64,000 bases of DNA, taken from NCBI GenBank assembly GCA_031363055.1, contig JANLTP010000038.1:5704-69703 (forward strand), in the 5' to 3' direction. Made by a program: the position numbers and the translations under genes. Of the stretch, positions 15,945 to 24,008 are shown in pieces (within the stretch, counting starts at the first letter, position 1; every line of letters starts with the position of its first letter). The notes under the pieces are model-generated. The model saw only the letters and a program-made list of their open reading frames with translations, was not told the origin of the DNA and ran no database searches. This stretch comes from JANLTP01 sp031363055 (lineage in GTDB: Bacteria > Pseudomonadota > Gammaproteobacteria > Burkholderiales > Burkholderiaceae_E).

Positions 15945-16970
15945 CTATAGGCCTTTGGCCTTGAGCGCGGCATCGAGGCGCGGGTAGACGCGGCGCGCAT
16001 TACCTTCGTAGATCTGGTGACGCTGGACCGGGTCGATGCTGGCCGCTTCGACATATCGTTTGGTATCGTCAAAGTAGTGGCCGGTTTCCGGATCGATGCC
16101 ACGCACCGCGCCAATCATTTCGCTGGCGAACAAGATGTTGTCGACCGGTATGACCTTGGTCAGCAGATCGATGCCTGGCTGATGATAGACACAGGTATCA
16201 AAGAAAATATTCTTCAACAGATGGTCCTTCAGCAGTGGCTTCTTTAACTCTTGCGCGAGACCCCGGAAGCGCCCCCAGTGATAGGGCGCTGCGCCACCGC
16301 CGTGCGGAATCACAAAGCGCAAAGTCGGAAAATCCTGGAACAGGTTCGAGTCCAGGCACTGCATGACGGCCGTGGTGTCGGCGTTCAGGTAATGAGCACC
16401 GGTCGTGTGAAAGCAGGCATTGCAACTGGTACTGACATGAATCATCGCCGGAATGTCGTACTCGACCATTTTTTCGTAGATCGGGTACCAGTAACGATCG
16501 GCCAGCGACGGCGAGGTCCAGTGACCGCCCGACGGGTCCGGGTTCAGGTTGATGCCAACATTGCCAAATTGTTTGACACACTTCTCGAGTTCAGCAATGC
16601 AGGTGCGAGTATCAACACCCGGTGACTGCGGCAGCATGGCAGCCGGAATGAAATGGTCGGGAAAGAGCGTCGCGACCCGATAACACAGTTCGTTGCAAAT
16701 CGCGGCCCAGGTCGAGCTGACATTGAAGTCACCAATGTGATGCGCCATGAAGCTCGCGCGTGGCGAGAAAATCGTCAGGTCGCTGCCGCGTTCTTTCATC
16801 AGCCGCAATTGATTGGTCTGAATGGACTCACGAATTTCATCGTCACTGATCTTCAAGTCACTGGCCCTGGGGGCGGCCGATGGATTGTTGATTCCGGCAA
16901 TCTGCAGTTCACGCCATTTGTCGAGCGACTTCGGTGCTGTCGTATAGTGGCCGTGGCAATCAATGATCAT
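15945..16970 (-). CDS. ligJ: 4-oxalomesaconate hydratase
   Basis: The protein is 341 residues. It starts IIDCHGHYTTAPKSLDKW, the metal-binding opening of the LigJ/amidohydrolase-related family. Other typical parts are SPRASFMAHHIGD, GINLNPDPSGGHWTSP, MIHVSTSCNACFHTTGAHYL and VIPHGGGAAPYHWGRFRGLA. It hydrates 4-oxalomesaconate to 4-carboxy-4-hydroxy-2-oxoadipate. It is tightly packed between pobA and ligI. Neither the tautomerase (LigU) nor a linked aldolase (LigK) follows. Confidence 0.93.
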   Translation of the reverse strand: MIIDCHGHYTTAPKSLDKWRELQIAGINNPSAAPRASDLKISDDEIRESIQTNQLRLMKERGSDLTIFSPRASFMAHHIGDFNVSSTWAAICNELCYRVATLFPDHFIPAAMLPQSPGVDTRTCIAELEKCVKQFGNVGINLNPDPSGGHWTSPSLADRYWYPIYEKMVEYDIPAMIHVSTSCNACFHTTGAHYLNADTTAVMQCLDSNLFQDFPTLRFVIPHGGGAAPYHWGRFRGLAQELKKPLLKDHLLKNIFFDTCVYHQPGIDLLTKVIPVDNILFASEMIGAVRGIDPETGHYFDDTKRYVEAASIDPVQRHQIYEGNARRVYPRLDAALKAKGL

Positions 16971-16999
16971 GTTCGGTATTCCTCGTTTAATATTTTTGC

Positions 17000-18187
17000 T
17001 CAGGCTTCGAACGCAAGGCCAACATAATTTTCAGCGACCGCCGTCATCGCGGCCCGTGAACTGACCAGATAGTCTAACTCGGCACGCTGCAACTTCTGAC
17101 CGATAGCGCCGGTCTCGGGAAACTTGTGCATGAGACCGGTGAACCACCACGAAAAACGCTCGGCCTTCCAGATGCGGCGCAGACACCGATCGGAATAGGC
17201 GTCGATGCCCGCCTCGCTGTGCTCCTGATAAAACTCGATCAGCGCGCGTGACAAATAGCGGACGTCGGAGGCTGCAAGATTCAGACCCTTGGCGCCGGTT
17301 GGCGGCACGATATGCGCGGCGTCGCCGGCCAGGAACAGCCGACCGAAGCGCATCGGTTCCGCGACAAAACTGCGCAAGGGCGCGATGCTTTTCTCGATCG
17401 ACGGCCCGGTCACCAGCGCTTCGGCGGCCTCGGGGTCGAGGCGGCGGCGCAATTCATCCCAGAAGGCGTCATCGCTCCACTGCTCGAGCTTGTCGTCGAG
17501 CGAACATTGCACGTAGTAACGAGTGCGCGTCAGCGAGCGCATCGAACACAGCGCGAAGCCGCGTTCGTGATTCGAATAAATGAGCTCATGCGACACCGGC
17601 GGCGTGTCGGCCAGAATGCCCAGCCAGCCGAAAGGATAGATCTTCTCGTACTCGGTTATCGCGGCAGGCGGCACGCTGGCTCGGCTGACACCGTGATAGC
17701 CATCGCAGCCGGCGATGAACTCACAGCTCAGTTCATGCGCGACGCCGTCGAGCTGATAGGTCACGCGCGGTTGTCGGCCTTCAAAATCATGCAACGCCAC
17801 GTCCTGAGCGTGATAGATCGTCGCGCGTCCGGCAGCGGCGCGCGCGTCCATCAGGTCGCGCGTGACCTCGGTTTGTCCGTACACCGTGACCCGCTTGCCA
17901 CCGGTCAGCTCCTGCAAATTGATGCGATGCCGGGCACCACCGAAACACATCTCGAAGCCATCATGAACCAGGCCCTCGGCACGCAGCCGCGAGTCGATGC
18001 CCAATTCGGTCAGCAACTCAACGGTGGTTTGCTCGAGTACGCCGGCCCGAATCCGGCCCAGCACATAGTCGCCGCCCTGGCGCTCGACGATGACATTGTC
18101 GATACCGGCCTTATGCAGCAATTGGCCCAGTAACAGGCCTGCCGGCCCCGCGCCAATGATGGCAACCTGGGTTCGGGATCGGATCAA
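17000..18187 (-). CDS. pobA: 4-hydroxybenzoate 3-monooxygenase
   Basis: The protein is 395 residues, within one residue of the classical enzyme. FAD motifs are IIGAGPAGLLLGQLLHKAGI at the start, the GD motif in FLAGDAAHIVPPTGAKGLN, and an intermediate DG motif in AGCDGYHGVSR. It uses NAD(P)H and O2 to convert 4-hydroxybenzoate to protocatechuate, feeding the ligAB genes directly downstream. The start codon is TTG, chosen because it gives the conserved N-terminus. It lies 105 bases after boxA in the same direction. No PobR-type regulator gene is adjacent. Confidence 0.95.
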   Translation of the reverse strand: MIRSRTQVAIIGAGPAGLLLGQLLHKAGIDNVIVERQGGDYVLGRIRAGVLEQTTVELLTELGIDSRLRAEGLVHDGFEMCFGGARHRINLQELTGGKRVTVYGQTEVTRDLMDARAAAGRATIYHAQDVALHDFEGRQPRVTYQLDGVAHELSCEFIAGCDGYHGVSRASVPPAAITEYEKIYPFGWLGILADTPPVSHELIYSNHERGFALCSMRSLTRTRYYVQCSLDDKLEQWSDDAFWDELRRRLDPEAAEALVTGPSIEKSIAPLRSFVAEPMRFGRLFLAGDAAHIVPPTGAKGLNLAASDVRYLSRALIEFYQEHSEAGIDAYSDRCLRRIWKAERFSWWFTGLMHKFPETGAIGQKLQRAELDYLVSSRAAMTAVAENYVGLAFEA

Positions 18188-18292
18188 TCGGGTCTCCTCG
18201 GAAGGTGATACTCAGGCTTCGGTGATCGGCAGCGTCGAGATCACGTCGATGCCGGGCTGTTTGGAAAGCGCGGCACGACCGAGTCGAAGGCG

Positions 18293-19639
18293 TCAATAAG
18301 TTTCGAGGTGCAGCCGCCCTTCACGCTTCAACGACTCCGCCAACGGTCCCCAACTCAGACCGCCGTCCTGCGCGATTTCGCGAAGCGCCAGCAACACGCC
18401 CTCCTCCATGCTCTTCAAACCACATACGTAGATACCGGTATTGCCGTCGGCGAGCAACTCGACCAGATCAATTGCTCGCTCGCGCATGAGGTCCTGCACA
18501 TACCGTTTCGGTTGGCCGACCGCGCGCGAGAACGCCAGGTTGATATCGATGAAGTCTTTCGGCAGTTTTTGCAGCGGTCCGAAGTACGGTAACTCCTGCT
18601 GGGTCCGGGCACCGAAAAACAGCATCAGTTTGCCACCTTCGAACTTGCCGCTTTGGCGCATGCGTCGTCGCCACTCGGTCATGGCGCGCATCGGTGCGCT
18701 GCCGGTACCGGTACAAATCATGATGATGTTCGAGCGCGGGTGATTCGGCATCAGGAATGAAGCGCCGAACGGCCCGATCACCTGGACCTTGTCGCCTATC
18801 GCCAGGTCGCACAGGTAGTTGGACGCCACGCCCCGCACGGCCTTGCCGCTGTGATCGGCGGTGACCCGCTTGACCGTCAGCGCAAGGTTGTTGTAACCCG
18901 TGCGCTCACCATTGCGCGGACTGGCTACCGAATACTGCCGGGCGACGTGCGGCCGACCCTTGGCATCGACACCCGGCGCGATGATGCCAATCGACTGGCC
19001 CTCCAGCACCGGAAACGGCAGATTGCCAAAATCGAGAACAATATGATGCGTTTCATTCTCGAAGCCGCTCTGCGTGCAATTCAAATTGCCGACGACGCTG
19101 GCGAGAATCGGTGACTTCGGTCCGTACAGATTGGTGTAGGCGTGGGCAGCAGACCAAGGCGGCAACGTCGCGCCAACATTGGCTGCGTTCAGTATCTGTT
19201 CGCCAGTCTGGGCGTTGGCCAGTTCCCCCGCCGGTTCGCCAGGTTGTGGCTCCAACGCTTCCGCCGCCGACGTCTCGGACAAACCCGCCCCAGGGTCCGG
19301 CGAAAGGGCAGAAAGTAACTCCTGATTCAATTCAGCCGGTAGTTCGGCGGGCAATTCATCCCAACTGAATTGATCTTCGATCGAGTAAGCGCGACTCGTG
19401 ATGACGGTTCGCCAATTGTCAATCGAGCCGGTTGGACAGGGTGAGATGCAGGCCATGCAGCCATTGCAGATGTCGGCGCGAACCACGTAGTTGCGATCGT
19501 CATGGGTGATCGCACCGATCGGGCAAATGGCCTCGCAGGTGTTGCAGCGAATGCATATTTCCGGGTCGATCAAATGTTGCTTGATCAAACCCGGTTTGGT
19601 ATTGCTTGCGGTAGCGTTTTCGTTTGGCACGTCGTTCAT
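18293..19639 (-). CDS. boxA: Benzoyl-CoA 2,3-epoxidase reductase subunit BoxA
   Basis: The protein is 448 residues. The N-terminus has two [4Fe-4S] ferredoxin motifs (CIRCNTCEAICPIGAI and CNGCMACISPCPTGSID). A linker at about residues 95-160 is rich in Ala, Pro and Glu. The rest is a ferredoxin-NADP reductase-type module (RQYSVASPRNGE, ICTGTGSAPMRAM, IYVCGLKSMEEGVL). It passes NADPH electrons to the BoxB diiron epoxidase. The order boxC-boxB-boxA on one strand, with gaps of about 70 bases, fits an operon driven from the promoter upstream of boxC. Confidence 0.94.
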   Translation of the reverse strand: MNDVPNENATASNTKPGLIKQHLIDPEICIRCNTCEAICPIGAITHDDRNYVVRADICNGCMACISPCPTGSIDNWRTVITSRAYSIEDQFSWDELPAELPAELNQELLSALSPDPGAGLSETSAAEALEPQPGEPAGELANAQTGEQILNAANVGATLPPWSAAHAYTNLYGPKSPILASVVGNLNCTQSGFENETHHIVLDFGNLPFPVLEGQSIGIIAPGVDAKGRPHVARQYSVASPRNGERTGYNNLALTVKRVTADHSGKAVRGVASNYLCDLAIGDKVQVIGPFGASFLMPNHPRSNIIMICTGTGSAPMRAMTEWRRRMRQSGKFEGGKLMLFFGARTQQELPYFGPLQKLPKDFIDINLAFSRAVGQPKRYVQDLMRERAIDLVELLADGNTGIYVCGLKSMEEGVLLALREIAQDGGLSWGPLAESLKREGRLHLETY

Positions 19640-19714
19640 GACTCCGACACCGCTGCGGTTGCGTCTACATTGGCCACGGCTTGCGACTCCCTCTACCGTT
19701 CAGTCAAGCGAATT

Positions 19715-21142
19715 TCAATTAAACCGCACGTAGTCGAACTCGACATTCTGACGGTTGATGCCCATCATCGGCGGCGCGATCCAGCCGGCGAATTTACCCG
19801 GTTCAACCACGCGACCCATCAGTGAGGCGACAAAACCGCGATCGTCCGAAGTTGGCAACCATTGATCCTTGCTGGCATCCCATTCAGATTGACTCAAGGG
19901 GCGCCCGTCCGGCGCCACCTTGACGCCTGCCAAGGCACCAATCTGGCGATTGAAGGCCTTGTGCGGTACTTGCAGACGGAACGGAATACCGGCCTTCTCG
20001 AGCACGCGATTCCAGCGCCCTACGCCGGCAATCGAGTCCTTGATGTAATCGTCGCGCAGCACTTCATTGAGTGCATTGAGCATCGGCACTTCCTTGTCGA
20101 CCAACTGACCGTTGACCACTTCGAGGACGCGATAACTCTGTCCTTTCAAAATGTGATCATCGCCACGTTTGGTTTCATCGAAGCGTCCTTTTAATCCCGA
20201 GCTGTAGAAGATCGCCGCGTTACTCGATTGGTCAGCTCCGAACAGATCGATGGTGACGCTGTAATGGAAATTCAGATAACGCTGAATGGTCGGCAAATCA
20301 ATGGCACCGGCGGCGCGCACCTTGCCCACATCGTCGCTCTTGATCTCGTTCATGACTTGCGCCGTACGCTGTAGCACGCGCGAGATGCCGGACTCACCGA
20401 CAAACATATGGTGAGCTTCTTCGGTCAACATGAACCGGGTGGTTCGTGCGAGCGGATCGAAGCTGCTTTCGGCGAGTGCGGCGAGTTGAAACTTGCCATC
20501 ACGATCGGTGAAGTACGTGAACATGAAAAAGCTCAGCCAGTCGGGGGTTTTTTCGTTGAACGCACCCAGAATGCGCGGATTATTTTCATCGCCCGATCGA
20601 CGCTGCAACAGGGCCTCGGCTTCTTCACGGCCATCACGCCCAAAGTGACGTTGCAACAAGTACACCATGGCCCACAAATGGCGACCTTCTTCAACGTTGA
20701 TCTGAAACAGGTTACGCAGATCGTACATGGACGGTGCGGTCAGCCCGAGATGGCGCTGTTGTTCAACCGACGCCGGCTCGGTGTCACCCTGAGTCACGAT
20801 GATTCGCCGCAGATTGGCGCGATGCTCACCGGGAACGTCATTCCAGACCTTCTCACCGAGGTGATCACCGAAATGGATCTTGCGTTCGGCGTTACTCGGG
20901 TTCATGAAGATTCCCCAGCGGTAGTCACGCATCTTGACATGGCCGAACTGCGCCCAGCCTTGCGGGTCGACGCTGACGGCGGTTCGCAGATAAACGTCGT
21001 AGTCGGTCGAGCCTTCCGGACCGACATCGTCCCACCACTTGATGAAATTCGGTTGCCACTGCTCGAGCGCGCGCTGCAGCGTACGGTCTTCGCTGAGGTT
21101 GACGTTGTTCGGGATTTTTTCGCTGTAATTGATTCCGGTCAT
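19715..21142 (-). CDS. boxB: Benzoyl-CoA 2,3-epoxidase catalytic subunit BoxB
   Basis: The protein is 475 residues, the standard BoxB length. Diiron-type ligands are seen in NVEEGRHLWAMVYLLQRHFG and LTEEAHHMFVGESG (two ExxH pairs). YDLRNLFQ precedes the first pair, and WGIFMNPSNAERKIHFG lies near the start. With BoxA it adds one oxygen atom to benzoyl-CoA to form the 2,3-epoxide in the cytoplasm. ATG 21142 follows a purine-rich stretch. Confidence 0.95.
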   Translation of the reverse strand: MTGINYSEKIPNNVNLSEDRTLQRALEQWQPNFIKWWDDVGPEGSTDYDVYLRTAVSVDPQGWAQFGHVKMRDYRWGIFMNPSNAERKIHFGDHLGEKVWNDVPGEHRANLRRIIVTQGDTEPASVEQQRHLGLTAPSMYDLRNLFQINVEEGRHLWAMVYLLQRHFGRDGREEAEALLQRRSGDENNPRILGAFNEKTPDWLSFFMFTYFTDRDGKFQLAALAESSFDPLARTTRFMLTEEAHHMFVGESGISRVLQRTAQVMNEIKSDDVGKVRAAGAIDLPTIQRYLNFHYSVTIDLFGADQSSNAAIFYSSGLKGRFDETKRGDDHILKGQSYRVLEVVNGQLVDKEVPMLNALNEVLRDDYIKDSIAGVGRWNRVLEKAGIPFRLQVPHKAFNRQIGALAGVKVAPDGRPLSQSEWDASKDQWLPTSDDRGFVASLMGRVVEPGKFAGWIAPPMMGINRQNVEFDYVRFN

Positions 21143-21210
21143 GCTGTGCTTTCCTTGGCGCTACCAACGAGCGCATTAAAGAATTGGACTTTGGTAAATC
21201 CTGTCGTTGA

Positions 21211-22878
21211 TCAAACTCGATTCAAGTCGAACGAGGCCTTCTCGCCCGAGCCATAAACTTTCAGAGCGCCTTTTTCACCGACCGCATTCGGCCGGTTGAA
21301 GATCCAGTTTTGCCAGGCGGTCAGCCGACCGAAAATCCGGGTCAACATATTTTCCTTGCTGGCAAAGCGCAGATTGGCTTCGAGCCCGGTCAGGGAATCC
21401 GGCGACATGCTGGCACGCTGCTCGAGCGCAATGCGGATTTCATCCGCCCAATCGATATCATCGAGCGCGGCTGTCACGAGGCCAAGCGTCATCGCTGCAT
21501 CGGCATCGAGTGGCTTGCCGATGGCGTCTCGAACGGCCTCCAACGGTGCCAGCTCCTCGTAAAAGCGCCGCGCCAAACGAGATTGATCGTTGACCATCGG
21601 ATAAATGCCGAGGTTCATTTCGCTGGGCGTCAACAACGGCGCGCGATCCGCATCGTCGGGCAGCGCCAACATGTAGGTACGGTCGGCGCAGAACGCAAGT
21701 TCGGCCAAGGTACCTGCAAAACAGGACCCTGGTTCAATCAGCGCAAACAGCGAGCGCGAGGAGACATCCAATCGGGCCAATGTTCGGCGCAACAGACCGA
21801 TGGTTTCACGAACCAGCCAATGATCGCGCAACTCGAGCATGAGCGTATCGGCAGCCAACACGGCGGCAGCATCGCCTTGCGTCTTCAGGATCCAGGTGCC
21901 GACTTCGAGCTCGTTGGTGCGCATGCACAGAATCGCGTCGTCGAGCTCGCGCGCCATCGCAATCGGCCACCAGGTGGCGGCCGCCGCTTCGATGCCGGCC
22001 AGCGTGGTGGGTTGCGCAGCGTCCGGCGCCTTGACCGTAAAAGTGGCGCTGCGTTTTTGGCGATCAATCGCCACTTGGACATACTGATACTCAAGCGAGT
22101 CGGCGCTTTCACGACGTTGCACTGGAGTGAGTAATACCGGCTTGCCATTGCTCGGCCGATGACTGTCCGAAGCCAAAGCACCAGCGCGCTGCTTGATGTA
22201 ACCGGCAAACTGCGCCGGCTTGACGGCGGCATCAACCAAACGCCACTCGACGGCACGCTCGCCGCGCACGCCTTCAACGCTGGTGCAGAAGATGTCGGCC
22301 AGATCGTGCCGAACGTGGCGCTTGTCGGTCACGCGGGTCAGGCCACCGGTGCCGGGCAACACACCCAGTAGCGGCACCTCGGGTAAGGACACCGAGGACG
22401 ATCGATCATCGATCAGCACAATTTCGTCGCAGGCCAAGGCGAGTTCATAACCACCGCCGGCGCAGGCACCGTTGACGGCGGCCAGGAACTTCAGTCCGGA
22501 ATATTTTGAGGAGTCTTCGATGCCATTGCGGGTTTCGTTGGTGAACTTGCAGAAGTTCACCTTCCAGGCATGAGTCGAGAGGCCGAGCATGAAGATATTG
22601 GCGCCCGAGCAAAACACCCGATCTTTCAGGCTGGTGACCACCACCGTGCGGACCGCCGGATGTTCGAAGCGGATTCTATTGAGCGCGTCATGCAATTCGA
22701 CATCAACGCCCAGGTCGTAACTGTTCAACTTGAGTTTGTAGCCCGGCAAGATTCCCTGGTCTTCGGCGATATCGATCGACAGCGTGGCGACCTCGGCCTC
22801 AACTTTCAGCTTCCAATGCCGGTAGTGTTCTGGAGTGGTCCGGTAGTCGACCCGTAACGTTGTCTCGGAAACGTTCAT
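21211..22878 (-). CDS. boxC: 2,3-epoxybenzoyl-CoA dihydrolase BoxC
   Basis: The protein is 555 residues, typical of the long two-part crotonase-superfamily enzyme BoxC. The N-terminal half carries the CoA-binding/oxyanion segments RVFCSGANIFMLG and AAVNGACAGGGYELALACDE, then SLPEVPLLGVLPGTGGLTRV. It hydrolyses the epoxide twice, cleaving the ring to 3,4-dehydroadipyl-CoA semialdehyde and formate. It is the first gene after the box promoter. The semialdehyde dehydrogenase (BoxD) that usually follows is not in this window. Confidence 0.95.
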   Translation of the reverse strand: MNVSETTLRVDYRTTPEHYRHWKLKVEAEVATLSIDIAEDQGILPGYKLKLNSYDLGVDVELHDALNRIRFEHPAVRTVVVTSLKDRVFCSGANIFMLGLSTHAWKVNFCKFTNETRNGIEDSSKYSGLKFLAAVNGACAGGGYELALACDEIVLIDDRSSSVSLPEVPLLGVLPGTGGLTRVTDKRHVRHDLADIFCTSVEGVRGERAVEWRLVDAAVKPAQFAGYIKQRAGALASDSHRPSNGKPVLLTPVQRRESADSLEYQYVQVAIDRQKRSATFTVKAPDAAQPTTLAGIEAAAATWWPIAMARELDDAILCMRTNELEVGTWILKTQGDAAAVLAADTLMLELRDHWLVRETIGLLRRTLARLDVSSRSLFALIEPGSCFAGTLAELAFCADRTYMLALPDDADRAPLLTPSEMNLGIYPMVNDQSRLARRFYEELAPLEAVRDAIGKPLDADAAMTLGLVTAALDDIDWADEIRIALEQRASMSPDSLTGLEANLRFASKENMLTRIFGRLTAWQNWIFNRPNAVGEKGALKVYGSGEKASFDLNRV

Positions 22879-22901
22879 TCTGACTCCTCACTTTGATTAC
22901 A

Positions 22902-22915
22902 CGCATTATTATGCA
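22902..22915. promoter_or_regulatory. Putative BoxR operator over the boxC -10 element
   Basis: The sequence is CGCATTATTATGCA; on the minus strand it reads TGCATAATAATGCG. It is a TGCA-N6-TGCR element, like the TGCA repeats bound by BzdR/BoxR regulators. It covers the boxC -10 hexamer, so a bound repressor would block RNA polymerase. Confidence 0.6.
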
Positions 22916-22933
22916 TAAATTAATCAAAGTCAA
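22905..22933 (-). promoter_or_regulatory. Sigma70 promoter of boxCBA
   Basis: On the minus strand, -35 TTGACT (22933-22928) and -10 AATAAT (22910-22905) are separated by exactly 17 bases and lie 27 bases upstream of the boxC start. Each hexamer matches the consensus at five of six positions. The -10 lies inside a TGCA-type operator. Confidence 0.65.
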
Positions 22934-22940
22934 CAAAATA

Positions 22941-22954
22941 TGCAAAATGCTGCA
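22941..22954. promoter_or_regulatory. Putative second BoxR operator upstream of the boxC -35
   Basis: TGCAAAATGCTGCA is a perfect TGCA-N6-TGCA. It lies seven bases beyond the -35 hexamer of the boxC promoter. Its centre is 39 bases from that of the first operator, close to four helical turns. Confidence 0.55.
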
Positions 22955-22993
22955 TCTCGCTATCCGCCTGCTATTACGCTGCCGAAAATCCGC

Positions 22994-23917
22994 TCAAACA
23001 GGCAACTGCAGCGCGGCGCGCACTGACGCTCGAATCTGTTGAAAACTATCGGCCAGGGCCTGGCGGCTGGTGTCCACGGTCAAATCGGCTTTCGAGTAAA
23101 AGGCCGAGCGACCGGCCAGAATCCGACGCAAATCTTCCATTGCCTCCGGGCTGGCTGCCATCGGCCGCAAATCGCCCTGTTGGGTGACCCGACTCAAATG
23201 TTCTTCTGGTGACGCCTGAATCCAGACGCTGAGGCAGCGCTGCAGCAGCAGATTCAAACTGGCCACATCCGACACCAGACCGCCGGGGGTCGCGATGACC
23301 GCCTGCGGATGACTTTGCAGCGTTTCTTCAAGCGCACGACGCTCATATCGCCGGTAAGCAGCGCTGCCGTACAAGTCGTGGATTTCTCGAATGGTGCAAC
23401 CGGCCACCTTTTCAATCTCGCGCGAAAGCTCCAGAAACGGTACCTCGAGGTCGTCGGCCAACAAGGCACCCAGGGTCGATTTACCGGCGCCGCGAAGTCC
23501 AATCAAGGCGACGCATTGGCTGCGGACTTTTTGCGGCGCTTGTCCCAAGGTCTGGCCGATCGCCAGTCGCGCCCGCTGTAACTCTTCCTCAGAGCGGCCT
23601 GCCAACAGTTCGCGAATCAATAACCACTCTGGCGAACGCGTCGTCACGTCGCCCAGTAACTCGGCCAACGAACAATTCAAGGCCTGAGCCACTTGCTGCA
23701 AGATCAGAATCGACGCATTGCCCGTGCCGTATTCCAGATTGGCAAAATGCCGCTCCGATACTTCAGCGGCTCGGGCGGCCGCCTTGCGCGTCAAACCGCG
23801 ACGCGAACGCAACGTGCGCACCCGTTCGCCCAATGCCGCCAGCAGCAGCTCGCGACTCGGATCGCCGTCAGCGGCAGGTAGCGCGATCGCACCGGCGTCG
23901 AAAAGGTCCTGCGACAT
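22994..23917 (-). CDS. boxR: BoxR: XRE regulator fused to shikimate-kinase-like benzoyl-CoA sensor
   Basis: From ATG 23915-23917 the protein has 307 residues. Residues about 25-90 are an XRE helix-turn-helix (LGERVRTLRSRRGLTRKAAA, SERHFANLEYGTGNASI). Residues about 130-300 are a shikimate-kinase-like domain with a Walker A (IGLRGAGKSTLGALLADD). This is the BzdR/BoxR architecture, in which benzoyl-CoA binds the kinase-like part and releases a repressor from box/bzd promoters. It lies between boxC and the divergent bclA. An N-terminal extension of 38 residues in the same frame covers the intergenic operator and was rejected. Confidence 0.93.
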   Translation of the reverse strand: MSQDLFDAGAIALPAADGDPSRELLLAALGERVRTLRSRRGLTRKAAARAAEVSERHFANLEYGTGNASILILQQVAQALNCSLAELLGDVTTRSPEWLLIRELLAGRSEEELQRARLAIGQTLGQAPQKVRSQCVALIGLRGAGKSTLGALLADDLEVPFLELSREIEKVAGCTIREIHDLYGSAAYRRYERRALEETLQSHPQAVIATPGGLVSDVASLNLLLQRCLSVWIQASPEEHLSRVTQQGDLRPMAASPEAMEDLRRILAGRSAFYSKADLTVDTSRQALADSFQQIRASVRAALQLPV

Positions 23918-23921
23918 AAAA

Positions 23922-23951
23922 TTGCCCTCGCGTTGATTGCTCTCGCGTTGT
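23922..23951. repeat. 15-bp tandem duplication in the boxR leader
   Basis: TTGCCCTCGCGTTGA (23922-23936) is followed by TTGCTCTCGCGTTGT (23937-23951). On the minus strand it forms the leader of boxR just before its start codon. Functional meaning is unknown. Confidence 0.6.
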
Positions 23952-23954
23952 TGA

Positions 23955-23968
23955 TGCATTATAGTGCG
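23955..23968. promoter_or_regulatory. Putative BoxR operator in the boxR/bclA divergent promoter
   Basis: TGCATTATAGTGCG is again TGCA-N6-TGCG and nearly identical to the operator over the boxC -10. On the minus strand it contains a perfect TATAAT (23963-23958), the probable boxR -10, with only a weak -35. It sits about 40 bases upstream of the bclA start. BoxR would thus control its own gene and benzoate activation. Confidence 0.6.
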
Positions 23969-24008
23969 TCTCAAACCTGCTGCCCCAAAAAATTCAATGG
24001 AGACCCGC

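Noticed and set aside
18196..18297. Protein-like minus-strand trace ending GIDVISTLPITEA in the boxA-pobA gap
   Set aside because: It is only about 26 codons long, lies between two stops and has no start or family match I can name. It may be a remnant of a lost gene but cannot be supported.
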